A stretch of 64,000 nucleotides of DNA from positions 19,720,058 to 19,784,057 of the forward strand of contig OW028575.1 in the NCBI GenBank assembly GCA_932294295.1, in the 5' to 3' direction. A model generated the notes under the pieces. That model searched no databases. It worked only from the letters and a program-made list of their open reading frames with translations, and was not told the DNA's origin. The position numbers and the translations under genes were made by a program. This DNA is from Alitta virens (lineage: Eukaryota > Annelida > Polychaeta > Phyllodocida > Nereididae). Positions 21,447-32,401 of this stretch are shown one piece after another. Positions within the stretch are counted from its first letter, which is position 1; every line of letters begins with the position of its first letter.

Positions 21447-24400
21447 TTAATACTTATTAGTGTCAGCCTCACCTTGATCAGTCATGCTAATGTTACTGTG
21501 ACCAGTGGCATTGGAGTGCATTTTACTGTCACAATTCTCAGTGACGTATTTACCACAGCAAAATAACTGCAACAGACTACGCCTGAAGGCTGGCATAGAC
21601 ATAACATAGAGAAATGGATTGGCCACACTGTTCATGCAGGTGAAGAACAGCGCCACCCTCTGGAGACGACTGCCATGAATGTAAGTGGTGACACCTACCG
21701 TTCCTAAGATGTAATAAAACGAATCAAAGCTTAATGAAAACATGAAGAAGACTGTCACCAGTATGGCTGTGCGAGTAAACTGGGCACTGGCTCGGTCGAT
21801 GATTCTGCTTTGACCGAGTCTAGTGTCAGATTTCCTCCTGTGCAGTGAAATCATGACTGTTCCATACAATATAAGGAACAGCAGAAATGGTACAGCATAT
21901 GCTGCAAAGAACCAATAGATGCTGTAGAACGACATATACTTCTTGTAAGTGTTTGTTGTGAAATAATATTTGTAAGAGCAAGTTTCATCCTCAAATTTGA
22001 CCTGTAAATAGTTGAAGAGAAAAATCCATATATTAAACAAGAACTAGTATTATAATAGTTGATGCATGGTCAGGACAACGATATGCAAAATAAAACAAAT
22101 AATTTGAAAATGCTTGCGACAATTACTGAATATAAAATGTAGTCATGTGCGACCGAAATTGAAAAATAAATGCACACCAAAACATTTCCATTTAAAATTA
22201 TTTACGCCATACCCATGGAAAGCCATGATGATTGTAACAGTACACTCCTGGGCAAATAAACATGGGCCAAGCCAATGTGTATCCATGTGCTTGCAACACA
22301 AATTCTCTAATAGCAACATTATGTATGAAAATTTAAATTGTGAAAAACTGCTTCTGTACAGCCTTAAAATAATGTTTCCTTGTAAAATCAGCCAAAATTT
22401 AACATTCCAGAGAAATGGTACAATAAGCCACACAGAAAAAAAAGTCAAAAATGGGTTTTAGTCTGACTCGACAACTCAGTTCCTTTTGGCTTGGGTATAA
22501 TGGGCTTTTACGCCCCATCTTTTTGCACCAGATAGTACTGATCAGGACGGGCAGGTGCCAAAGATCAGATGGCAGATCTCAACTGGTTAGGATGTTATGG
22601 GCACACAAGACAGATTTAATATAGGAAAAAAATTAATTAGAAGTCTGAGACACCCTACAATGGTGGGCAAACAAAATTAAGCCAGACTATTTTTCATAAA
22701 TTTTAATGTCCCTTATTTTCTGGAAACACACGATCCAAAACCTTAAAAACAGTCAATTAGAAACGTTTAATAAGGAATGGTTTTTCTGTAGTGTTTCAGT
22801 TTCAAAGTAGTTTTGAAGCAGTATTACTTGACAAATTTCTTTTTACAGACATTTTCTTGCTGCATGTCAGACTTCAAAAGCCCGCCAAATGTCTTGCCTA
22901 CCTTAAATTTTCCACATGCTAGCTTTTTCTTATATATGGCCAAATCGAACAACGCTTACCTTTTACAGTAATTTGGGACTAATATTACATATAAACATCC
23001 CCCCCCCCCCAAAAAAAAAAATACATCATTAAGGTGGTGCTGTGAAAAAAGTTCATGCTAATATACAAATTTACGATCTGTTGTAGATCTTCTTTCATTT
23101 CAGTTGGTGGGTCTCCTTATGCTTGCAATTCACTGCTCCACGGCATACTCAGAGGGGTGTGCATGGTAACTTGTTCTCTACTAATGTACGTGATTTGTTA
23201 CAGTTCTGTGATGCACACTCAGACACCAGGTGGTCAAGTAGCTCAGTGGCCATCAAACATTTTGAAATCAAGAGTGTTATTTAGACACCATCCATGTCCA
23301 ACAGCTGAGAGAAGGAAGTGACAGCTTCAAGACAGTTGCCATCAACCATACTCTATTTTAGTAGTAAGCATGAAGGACATGTTGTCGCAATGATGCTTTG
23401 CATGGAGGAAGTCTGGCAAGAAATGTCATGTTCCTTTGTAAGCTTACCTCTGAGCTGGTTGACATCACATACTCTTGAAGCATTGCTGTCACAGAGATGG
23501 CACACCAAAGTTTCACAGACGTCCAATGTTTCGTCTACGTTTCCCACACAAAAACTGTCAAGCCTCTTATATGTGTCCCCGTCTGCTTTGAATTTCATGA
23601 ACTTCTTCATACCTATTCCATTGGCTAGAAGCTTGGAAGAGCCTAGTCTTGCACTCATCTCATGAACAGCAATAACTCTGCACGTGTCTGTGCACACAGA
23701 GCAAATGCCACATTGCATTCAAAGTTTGCAGATGTTAGTGAAGCTGCCACAGAAATATGTAATATCTGTATCCTGGCTGAACAATGACTGCACCTTGTAT
23801 TCCTTATTTCACAAAGACTTCATTGGTGTATCTGCAATGTAGGACCATTCTAGTGTCTGCCTCTTCGTGGGAATACAACAAACCCCATCATATGAAATAT
23901 ATGCTTCACAACCAATCCATCAGCAAATCATCCAGCAATGTATAAACTCTGTGTAGCATGTTTGCAGATGTATTCGCTGATGAACAAGGCTACGATGGCC
24001 TTGTTATTAGGATTTGCCAAGAAATCCTTAAATGGTGGAAAGGAATGACCACTGGCAACCTGGTATCCTCTTGTCTGACTGTTGACAATGGTATCTTTCT
24101 TGATGTTTTATTGATATGTCTTGGTTATATCTGTCAAATACATCTATGACAGTATTATCCTAAATACATCAACAGTCATTGCATGTACGCTTATGCAAGT
24201 CGTTAAATATATCATACCATTTTATTGGTTAAATCACTGTCTCTGATGTAGATTGTTGTTGCAGTGTCATGATAAAGTGGTAAGTGCGGTGTGCTTGTGT
24301 TGCCATTATCTAGAATGGACAGAAGATCTGACTTGTTTGTTTTATGCATGGCACCATCCTCATGAAAGAGGGGGACTTATGTTACTGGATGACTCATAAT

Positions 24401-27400
24401 GACATTTTTATTTTATTTCCATGGCAACAAATATGAATGTACACTGAAAAATATCCACTCAATATAATTGTCAAAACTTGTCACCTCGACAAGTTTTACC
24501 TCGTCCACTCGACGATGTTAATTCTGACGAGGTTTTGGTTTGTCAGATACTTGTCATCGTCGACATCTTGTCAAGTCCTTGTTGGAGCATCGTCAGAAAT
24601 TAGTCTGACAACTCATACAATATTGTCATGCATTTGCCTCTGCAAGCAAGGAGTTGATGACAAATGCATGAAGATTTACACTTACATGACTCATCAATAC
24701 TTCGTAAAAATGTTGTCATTGCAAGTTCGACGAGCTGATGCAAGCCTACAGCATATCATTTCACCTGAATTATTCATTCATATATAGAAGGAACAAATTC
24801 ATACATTACAGAAATAGGTTTATCAATCACTTTATTCCTACATATATATATATATATATATATGTACTTCAAAACAAATTTGACAAAGTAACAATTCTTC
24901 TGTTATAGTCAATGTTATACAGTCATACTACACTCAGTGTGCATGGTATATTTGTTCTATCAACACAACATCCGCACATATATGTGCCACAATAAATGCT
25001 ATAATATTAATGCATATGATACATTGTTAATTTTGTTAATCAACACAACATTCTTCAGGGGCATTCACACTATCAAGGATAAGACCTACGTATGACCACG
25101 GACATGAAAAATGGACTAGACTTGCTCACTTGTGGCTCTGTTAACCTCGTCTAAGGACGTTTGTTGACCGCTTGGCGGACGTCTGTCGCCAAGCATCTGT
25201 GAAGTATCCATGAAGCATCCGTGACACACTCATAGTTGTCCATGCAAATGGTGCAAAAATTAATGAGGAGAGGGCTACAGATAGGAACAGATTAAGACGG
25301 GCGGGCCACAGAGGTCTGCCGAGCATTTCACGAGCATTCTATGACTGAACACGAGTGGATCGAGTATATACACGGATGGACAGCTTTCCCTGCGTACCTA
25401 CAGATGGCCATGGATGGCCATGGATGGCCACAGATGGCCACTGACGTAAGAAGAATGCTCGCCGAGTGAACCCTTGCGAGTTACGTAACTAATGTAAACA
25501 ATTTATTTGTAGAACCCCTGCTAAATTTTTAATCATGTTTAAAAATGGTTGCTCCCTCCATGGATGGTCACGGAGGATCTAGCGTATGCGTAAAACATTC
25601 GTTGAGTGAATAACGTATGAACAAGTATGACAAGAGCAAAACATTTTTTTTCATCCATGGTCATACGTAGGTCGTAAGCATAGATCTCACATAGCCGGAA
25701 AGGGTCACGGAAAGTCCATGGAAAGTCTTCTGTCAGTTTCCGTGAGCTTTCTGCAAGCTTACATTGGCTTTACGTCAATTTACGTCACTTACCGTCACTT
25801 ACATCATTGTTCCGTCACATTCCGGCTGTGTTTACAAAATTTTCATGCATGCACCGCAGTCGATGGATCATCTATCAATTGCCGTCAGTTTACGTCGGCT
25901 ACCGTCAGCTCTTACTACGGCTTCCGTCATCTTCTGCCATCTTTCGTCAGTTATACGTGGCTTACGGCGTCTTGAATCATCCGCTATGTGAGATCCCCCT
26001 TACTTGGCTGCCTTGGCAGGAGCTACGTACGTAAAGCATCCACGTATGCACCATGGAAGTCCTTGTAAGTTACGTCAGATTATACGTCAACTTCCGGACT
26101 TCCGTGGATCCCCCTTCGAATATGTCACTCTTCCGCCAATGCATATGTAGCCATACGTCAACGCCTAGCCACGCCCGTTTTTCACACCTTTTTCCTTGGC
26201 GAATCCTTGACCATTCCATCAATTTTGGGTCTACGTGTCAACCACAGTTTTTCCGTCACTTTACGGCTATGTGAGATTTACGCTTTATCCATGACAGTGT
26301 GAACGCCCCTTTAAAGCCAGTTCAACATAACAAATTATTTAGCAGTAGCTTACCTGATTGCTAGAGAACTATACTTGATGCACATATATTTAATTAAACT
26401 CGGCATACAGTCTATATAAACTGTACTTGTTTGGTAATTGCTCTGGGTCAATTCTAAGCACATAAATATTCCACGAATTGCACTACTGCAGGAGTGTATG
26501 GTAGGCAGGGTTGACTTGATGTATTCGAAGGTCCCTGGTACTACTGTATGAACAGTGCACCCTGAAACAAGACCAAAATAATCTAAGCTTACAGTTGAGG
26601 CAATGATATTGAAAGTTGTATTGTTCATTGACACTGCATGATCAAAAATAAAAATGTATGAGGAAAACCATACCTTGTTCCTGCCAATAATCAGATCATC
26701 AGCATCATCAGCATCATCAGCATCATCGCCAAGCAATGTGGCCATCACAATAATTATGCTCGCAAGGCCTAGGTATGGAATTAACAGATATTCATCTTTA
26801 TGCTATATATAATGTAGTCTCAAGTACATCTAAGGTCAGCTGGTCTGTTATCAAAATGTTATGACAATTTAGGTGTTTTACCCTGCTTTCAAAGACTTAT
26901 ATGTTAAATTTCTCATCTAAAGTGTCCTATTACAAATGCAGCGAAAGTGACCTTGTGACAATTCAATCGATTAAAGATTTAAAAGACCATTCTATTTCAT
27001 GTATTTCTCATAGTGAGAGACTCTTCTATTTAAATACACTATTATAATATACTATGTAAATATTGATATTTTTCTACATAATTTTTAATTGTATCATATC
27101 AACGACACCATTTATGTGTGTGATTGAAGATGATATATATATTTCAATGTTTGCACTAGCTGTTCCACAGAATACAAGTCTGGGGTCCAAAGAGAACATT
27201 TTGGGAGTCCCATACTAATCTAATAATGGACTTAAAAATTGTCCATTTACAAATATTGACATTTAGGTATTATGTAGGCACACTAAAAACAGTGTACCTT
27301 AAATAAGGGTGCTTTTTGTGCTCCAAGATGATTATTCTTAAATGCATAGGGTCATCATGCTCATCATTTTCAAAAAAAGAATCAGATTAAATTTTTAGGT

Positions 27401-30400
27401 ATGTATTAACACAAAATGTGTAATGAACTGCTCATAGGAAATGCGATCCAAGGTAATTCTAAATATATATTCGCAACGATACAATTATCGTGGGATTTTC
27501 CAACCATGGTAACAGATTTTCTGGTCATCGCAATAACACTCTTTGATCGTGAAAACCAGTTACCATTCGGCCAGTCCACATATCCATGGCCAGCCCAAAG
27601 ATTGACAATTCAAACTGTATTCAGCCCAAATCATTTAAGTTATAATGATTGACAACCGTGGCAGATTTGGTTCTGAATTGCTAGCCTAGATAACGATGCA
27701 TCTTGCCCTCTGCTTTGCCTGCAAAAACACTCTAAATCACCGTCAAATCCATGTACAAATGACTATTTATGACACGGAATCTTGCCATTACAAAAAATAA
27801 GAAAACCATATACACTGATGGTGCAGATTATTGCAGATGCAAAAAGTTTCACCTACCTGTGCTTGCAATGCATGCAGATGAAATTCCCATTTCCGGTTCC
27901 TGTGATGTCAATAAGGGCATCCCCGGTATCAGGCATGTTGCCGACAAACTTATGACAAGTAATCCACAAGTTTATTGACAAGATATAGACGAAGTTTCGT
28001 CACAACCTTGTCATGTCTTTGACAAACTTAAGCTCGTCAAAATATTGTCATACTGACAACCCTTTGACAAACTCGTGCGAGGCAATATTTTTCAGTGTAT
28101 GCTTACTGCAAATTTTCAGCATCAGTGTTCCTGCTTGACCCCAAAAACCTAGGCATAGACCTCATATTCATCCTTTTGTGTCCATTAGTAATAAAGTTGT
28201 ATGGAAAACTTTAAATCAACAGTAGCCATATTCGTCGCCATCTTGGATATGACCTTTCCCATGCACTAGACCTTCAGATACTAGACCGTCTCCCTAAATT
28301 CCTTAACCCAAAAAACCCATGTGTAGACCCCATATTCTGTGTCAATTACTAACAAAATTATTGGGCTTTTTGTATCGTTGGTGGCCATATTGAATGCCAT
28401 CTTGGATTTTTTAGTACCTGTACACTATACCTTAAAATAAAAACGGTATATATCACAAAATCCATTGGATTCCTGAGCCACACAAAACCAGGCATAGACC
28501 CCATATGTGTTGTGCTGTGTCATTTAGCTGCAAGGCTACAGGCATTTTATTGCTTGATGGCAGCCATATTGGACAGTATCATGGGGATATCTCAGTTCCT
28601 GTATAACCCAGGCCTGGACCACAGATTTGTTGTGATGTGTCAATTAGTTACAAGGATATAGCCATTCATTGCTTGATGGTGGCCATATTGGACGCCATCC
28701 TGAATACTTATACGTTTCTAACTGATTGTGATGGCAACATTATTTTATTTAGCACAACTGAAATCACGTAAATGATAATAGCAGGTGTTGGTTGTGCCAA
28801 AGCATGCCTTATTTGATGATAATATCCATAACATGAGCCAAAAAATAACGTGCAGTAGCTACTGTTTGTAAAAATTAGCAAAAATACATGTTTTGTAACC
28901 TTGGCAACAGGGTTATAAGGTTTTTAGATAATTAACATTGTGTTCCATGAGCTGCATATACCTGTACATTTTTGCAAATTCAAAGGATAAAATTAGGTTT
29001 AGTGTTGGGTTAACAAGAATATTATTTTTCAAAAAATTAATAGATACCTGGTGTTGTGTGTAGAATGCCAGCAGCACTAGGCCTACAATGTAAACACTTG
29101 GAAATCCTGCCAAAACTGTTTTAACTTGCGCTTTCATACAGTTTTGGGTGTACAGCTATAAATGGCCAGTAGAAGCCGAGAAAAGTTTTATTATAGTACA
29201 AATTCAGGCCTCGCAAAATCCCCCTCCCTGCCTACGCATGTATAGTATATTTGTACGACGTCAAAAAATCAATGATTTTGACACGCTTGAATTTGTACTA
29301 TAACCAAACTTTTCTCGACTTCTACTGGTCGGATCTTCGTCAAATTTGGTTTGTAAGTTGTGCGTTTGACATTTTAAGATTTGATTATTTATAGTGGCAG
29401 GTAAAATAAATATGATGTTAAAATATGATGTCAAACCAAATACGTTATATATCAACCACTACTTATTACGGGTAGAGCATGGTTTCGTTAAATATTGTAC
29501 AATACTGAAGTTCTTGTTTTCCAAGCATTTCCAATTAATTTACTAAGACGTTTACACGGTTCGTATTTAATAGTATCCATGAATTTCTCCAAAACAGACA
29601 TAATATTATGGTCAAAATTTTCTATTTCAAAATTGTTACACAGTTGTTTTCTGTTATCTTCATATGCAGGGCAAACTGCATACTGATACACATTGGCTTG
29701 GCCCATTTTTTTTTTTCGCCCAGGAGCGCAGAAGTTTGTTTTAAATTTCAAAAGTGTTTAAATGATTCTTAGGTGTCAACAGTATATTTGAACAAGTCAT
29801 CTTACCTGCATGAAGCCAGTGAAAATAACAATGCAAGCGGCAACATAAACAACTACAATTGTTATTAGGAGCTTGCGTTTAGTAAAATTGTTGTGCTTAA
29901 GAGGGTGTATAACTGCAATGTATCGCTCAATTGCAACTAGTACTAGGTTCCACACTGACACGTAGATTGCAGACCAGAAGAATACTTGGCTATGCCAGAT
30001 ATGGCACATGAACAAATCATAGTGTTTATCGCCAGTTGTCCAATTAAATGGTTGGGTCAGGAGAGGGATGGCCAAAAAACATATGAGCCCATCCACAAAA
30101 GACTGGTGTTGCAGGAGAATCCGAATTAATGAAGTAAACCTCTGCCCTGCTCTCCATAACAATATAATTGTCAAGACGTTAGCTACAAAGCCTATGGATG
30201 TCATTATCAATTGCAATCTGTCCAAAGCCTGTCTCCATGCTGGAACGCTTTCAGCTTCTACTGCATAAGGCTGAGAATAATCTATTTCAGGCAGAATTTC
30301 TGTGACCTGAACATCTTTGAAATTGTAATGCTCGGTTTGTTGAGATTGGCCTTTTAAAAACCGAGCCATAATAATTAATATTACGAGTACATAAACAGCC

Positions 30401-30405
30401 TTCAT
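21447..30405 (-). CDS. Rhodopsin-family (class A) G protein-coupled receptor, two coding exons
   Basis: Coding exon 1 is 30405-29806 (200 codons, donor CAG|GTAAGA) and exon 2 is 22001-21447 (184 codons plus stop, acceptor TTTACAG). The 7.8-kb intron is phase 0. Exon 1 has a hydrophobic leader (residues 1-18), an extracellular N-terminus, and TM1-TM4 with N76 (1.50), D105 (2.50), C134 (3.25) and ERY 160-162 in place of DRY. Exon 2 has C208 in extracellular loop 2, positioned to pair with C134, then TM5-TM7 with NPFLY at 328-332 and a CC pair at 348-349 for possible palmitoylation. TM6 lacks the usual CWxP (FSLSFDSF instead). The start was chosen because the longer frame reads through a splice acceptor (TTTGTTTCAG, exon from 30442), so an upstream untranslated exon is likely. 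The ligand is unknown; it looks like an orphan of an invertebrate-expanded group. The intron is heavily loaded with transposons. Confidence 0.85.
22494..22570 (-). mobile_element. SINE remnant
   Basis: Words TAATGGGCTTTTACG, TTTTTGCACCAGATAG and CTGATCAGGACGGGCAGG correspond to the 3' half of the GGGGACCTAGCTCAG SINE family, well decayed. It lies in the GPCR intron. Confidence 0.5.
23240..23720 (-). pseudogene. Decayed transposon-associated protein fragment
   Basis: On the minus strand an open frame from 23718 contains a segment with LVCHLCDSNASRVCDVNQLR. A frame change near 23420 brings in LPPCKASLRQHVLHAYY, followed after a stop by VWLMAT and LPS..GW-like residues. This order (a 'vcxLY..vN.LR' block, 'LPP...L..H..RA.YQ', then 'VW....') recurs in an uncharacterised protein type I have seen in many invertebrate genomes, usually repetitive and probably mobile-element-borne; I cannot name the family. 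The frame change and stop mark it as a relic. It lies within the GPCR intron, same strand. Confidence 0.4.
24840..24862. repeat. (AT)n microsatellite
   Basis: About eleven TA/AT dinucleotides in the GPCR intron. Confidence 0.8.
25057..26310. mobile_element. Non-autonomous DNA transposon, AGGGGC-end family, copy 1 (complete)
   Basis: The left end AGGGGCATTCACACTATCA pairs with the right end TGACAGTGTGAACGCCCCT. The element is 1254 bp. The flanking bases are TTC on the left and TTA on the right, compatible with a TTA duplication with one change. The interior is unusually rich in ACGTA-type words (CTACGTATG, GATGGCCATGGATGGCC repeats at 25405-25440). An imperfect long palindrome is suggested by CCTACGTATGACCA on the left and the TACGTCA-rich region on the right. 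Related copies are at 30690-31232 and 58440-58885. No coding capacity. Confidence 0.7.
26697..26730. repeat. (CATCAG)n/(CATCAT) microsatellite
   Basis: Short run of CATCAG/CATCAT units; read on the minus strand it encodes a D/A-rich stretch in an otherwise unremarkable frame. Confidence 0.7.
28130..28720 (+). repeat. Four diverged tandem units ending GGCCATATTGGACGCCATC
   Basis: Four units share GGCATAGACCCCATAT (28152, 28321, 28491, 28609, with changes), then TGTGTCAATTAGTAAC. After that come a CATT..TTGCTTGATGG block and GCCATATTGGACGCCATCTT. Spacing is about 170, 170 and 120 bases, so units have suffered indels. The conservation of word order argues for an old tandem array, in the GPCR intron. 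Confidence 0.7.
29166..29328. mobile_element. Short foldback MITE, about 41-bp inverted repeats
   Basis: The left arm starts CCAGTAGAAGCCGAGAAAAG and the right arm ends CTTTTCTCGACTTCTACTGG-like, with pairing continuing to TATAGTACAAATTCA. Total 163 bp. No clear target duplication; it lies close to the 5' end of the GPCR intron. Confidence 0.7.
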
Positions 30406-30689
30406 GCTGCTTAATATTATATGATCTGGTGTCTCCAGAGATCTGAAACAAAACAAAGTTATATGACTGTAGAAGGATATTTGACATCACAATGAGAAAG
30501 ATATTATCATACCTGACAGACCTCTTAATATAGATAATAAAATTAACATTATTGTACTTGAAAAACGAAAAACAGTAGTGAGGAATTTGTATATAAATGT
30601 ATTTGTAAATTTAATATAAGTTCGAAGAGGGTTATTGTTAGCATCAATGTCCCTCTGTCCACTCACGAGCGTACGTGCAGAGGGCAAAC

Positions 30690-31232
30690 AATTCTAAGCA
30701 TGTTAAAAACTTTGGCGGATGTTCTTCGAGTGAATTGTTTACATTAGTTACGTAACTCGCTCGGGATTGACTCGGCGAGGGTTCTACGTGCATTCTACGT
30801 AGGTTCTACATAGCCATACGTAGCCATACGTAGCCATACCTAGCCATACCTAGCCATACCTAGCCATACTCGCATCCACTCGATCTACGAGCCATACCTA
30901 GCCATACCTAGCCATACCTAGCCATACTCGCATCCACTCGATCTACGAGCGATCTAAGAGCAAGCTAAGAGCGATCTACGGGCGATCTACGAATGATCTA
31001 CGGACACTTGGCGACTGAAGTTCGGCGAGCGTTTGATGGACGTTTAGCCAGCATTTGACGGAACGTTTGGCAAGCGTGTGACGGATATCCAGCAAGCAAT
31101 CTCATACTGCCCCTCGTAAGCTCGTGGAAAGAATTTATATGTGATTAACAGAGCCACGAGTGAGCACGTATAGCCAATTTTGTTACGTACATGGTCATAC
31201 ATAGGTCTTATACATGACAGTGTGAAAGCCCC
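30690..31232. mobile_element. AGGGGC-end family element, copy 2 (one end visible)
   Basis: The right end is GACAGTGTGAAAGCCCCT followed by TAA. The interior shares GTTACGTAACTCGC and the GTTTACATTAGTTACG block with copies at 25057 and 58440. At 30808-30955 there is a tandem array of TAGCCATACG/TAGCCATACC decamers, with a duplicated larger unit ending CATCCACTCGATCTACGAG. A matching left end is not visible. It sits just upstream of the GPCR's coding exon 1. Confidence 0.6.
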
Positions 31233-31239
31233 TTAACAC

Positions 31240-31939
31240 TAATGTACTTACCCTAACAAAATTTCGTACAGTAATACTCTATATGTTTAGTGGTGCCTTT
31301 TGATAGTGACATTGACATATGTTGGCTATGTTTTACAAAACTTGGAAAAAATAGAAAATAAATTTTCGTTTCCGAAGCAGAATTTTGACACTACTGCACC
31401 TAAATGCTTTAAACTTTGTCATAATATGTCTAAAATAGTGTCGTGGTGCCATTTGGGGGTCTTATGGTCATAAATACTGGATTACGTTTTCAAACCTCCA
31501 TACCAAAGACAACTTTTACCCTATATGAATGAAATTCAGTAACATAACTAAGATATAGGTTTTTCATTTTTTAAACTTCATTTTGATATTAATTTCATGC
31601 TGTTTATATAATAATGAAAATTATTTTTACTGATGAAGGCATGAAAATGGGTGTGTTGAGTATCATTCCATACAAAATAAACCTTTACGATTTGTATTTA
31701 TTTGTAGTTAGACTTTATTTATTTAAATACAAATATATACAACCCTTAAAAGTTTATTTTGCATTAAATTATAGCCAACATCTTTATGTTGTTTAACATT
31801 GTTGGTGAATTTCATATACACCTCAGGAAGCATTGTCACAGCCCATATATGACTATTTTGGACATATAAATGATAATCTTAGTTGTAGATTAGTCAAGGG
31901 AACATGCTATTGTGTTGATAATTCGAAACTGAATACTCC
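31240..31939 (+). repeat. Long dispersed repeat, copy 2, left part
   Basis: Matches the 2500-3270 region block by block (for example 'gcatgaaaatgggtgtgttg' at about 31639 and 'gggaacatgctattgtgttg' at about 31899). It also matches 45060-45260 at its start (AATGTACTTACCCTAAC..). It is interrupted at 31940 by the Harbinger element and resumes at 36819. Confidence 0.7.
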
Positions 31940-31942
31940 TTA

Positions 31943-31988
31943 AGCCCCGTTCCCACATAGCCGAGTTACTCGTAGTCAACTCGTAGTA
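31943..31988 (+). repeat. Harbinger left terminal inverted repeat
   Basis: Forty-six bases identical to the reverse complement of 36770-36815. A 10-base insertion relative to the right end follows before the shared TTACGTAACAC block. Confidence 0.92.
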
Positions 31989-32324
31989 ATAACAAAAATT
32001 ACGTAACACCCAAAATTCGAGGAGTTGGCGACGAATTTTTGCGGAAAAAGTGACTAGGAGTGACTCGCCGAATTACTCGCCGAATTACTCACCGAGTTAC
32101 TCGGCAGGTTCAGCGAGCGACTCGCCGAGTACCAGGAGTGACTCGCCAAGTTGCAGCCAATTAGTGAACGATTTCGAGGAGAGTGTCGGCGAGTTAGAGG
32201 AGTAAATCGCCGAGTACCAGGAGTAACTCGCCGAGTACCAGGAGTAACTCGTAAAGTCGACGAGTTATACTCATGATACTCATCAGGGTTATTACTTAAA
32301 TTATTATGCAAATAGCTGTGTTTA

Positions 32325-32401
32325 ATTACAACAATATATAAATAGGGGCTGCATCTTCTGTTCTTGATCATTCTGTCTGTAGCTGCTGAAGAGAGAGGAC
32401 C
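32325..32401 (+). promoter_or_regulatory. Core promoter of the Harbinger transposase gene
   Basis: A TATA box (AATATATAAATAGGGG, about 32332-32347) lies some 60 bases before the transposase ATG. Spacing would place transcription start around 32370 and give a very short leader. Confidence 0.6.

Larger units (their letters stand above)
24441..28098. mobile_element. DNA transposon with ACACTGAAAAATAT ends, interrupted by a second element
   Basis: The left end reads ACACTGAAAAATATCC and the right end ATATTTTTCAGTGT, an inverted repeat of about 14 bp. Just inside, both subterminal regions are dense in GACAA/TTGTC words (for example CTTGTCACCTCGACAAG at about 24478 and TTTGACAAACTCGTG near 28062). 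The interior has no recognisable transposase, only short frames (27416-27652, 27769-27978), and holds the nested element at 25057-26310. Flanking bases do not give an unambiguous target duplication (ATG/TG are candidates). Probably a non-autonomous or gutted element; superfamily unknown to me. Confidence 0.6.

Noticed and set aside
29488..29751. 87-codon minus-strand frame near the GPCR exon
   Set aside because: In the intron, no homology recognised, and no acceptor/donor pair that would fit the phase-0 receptor junction.
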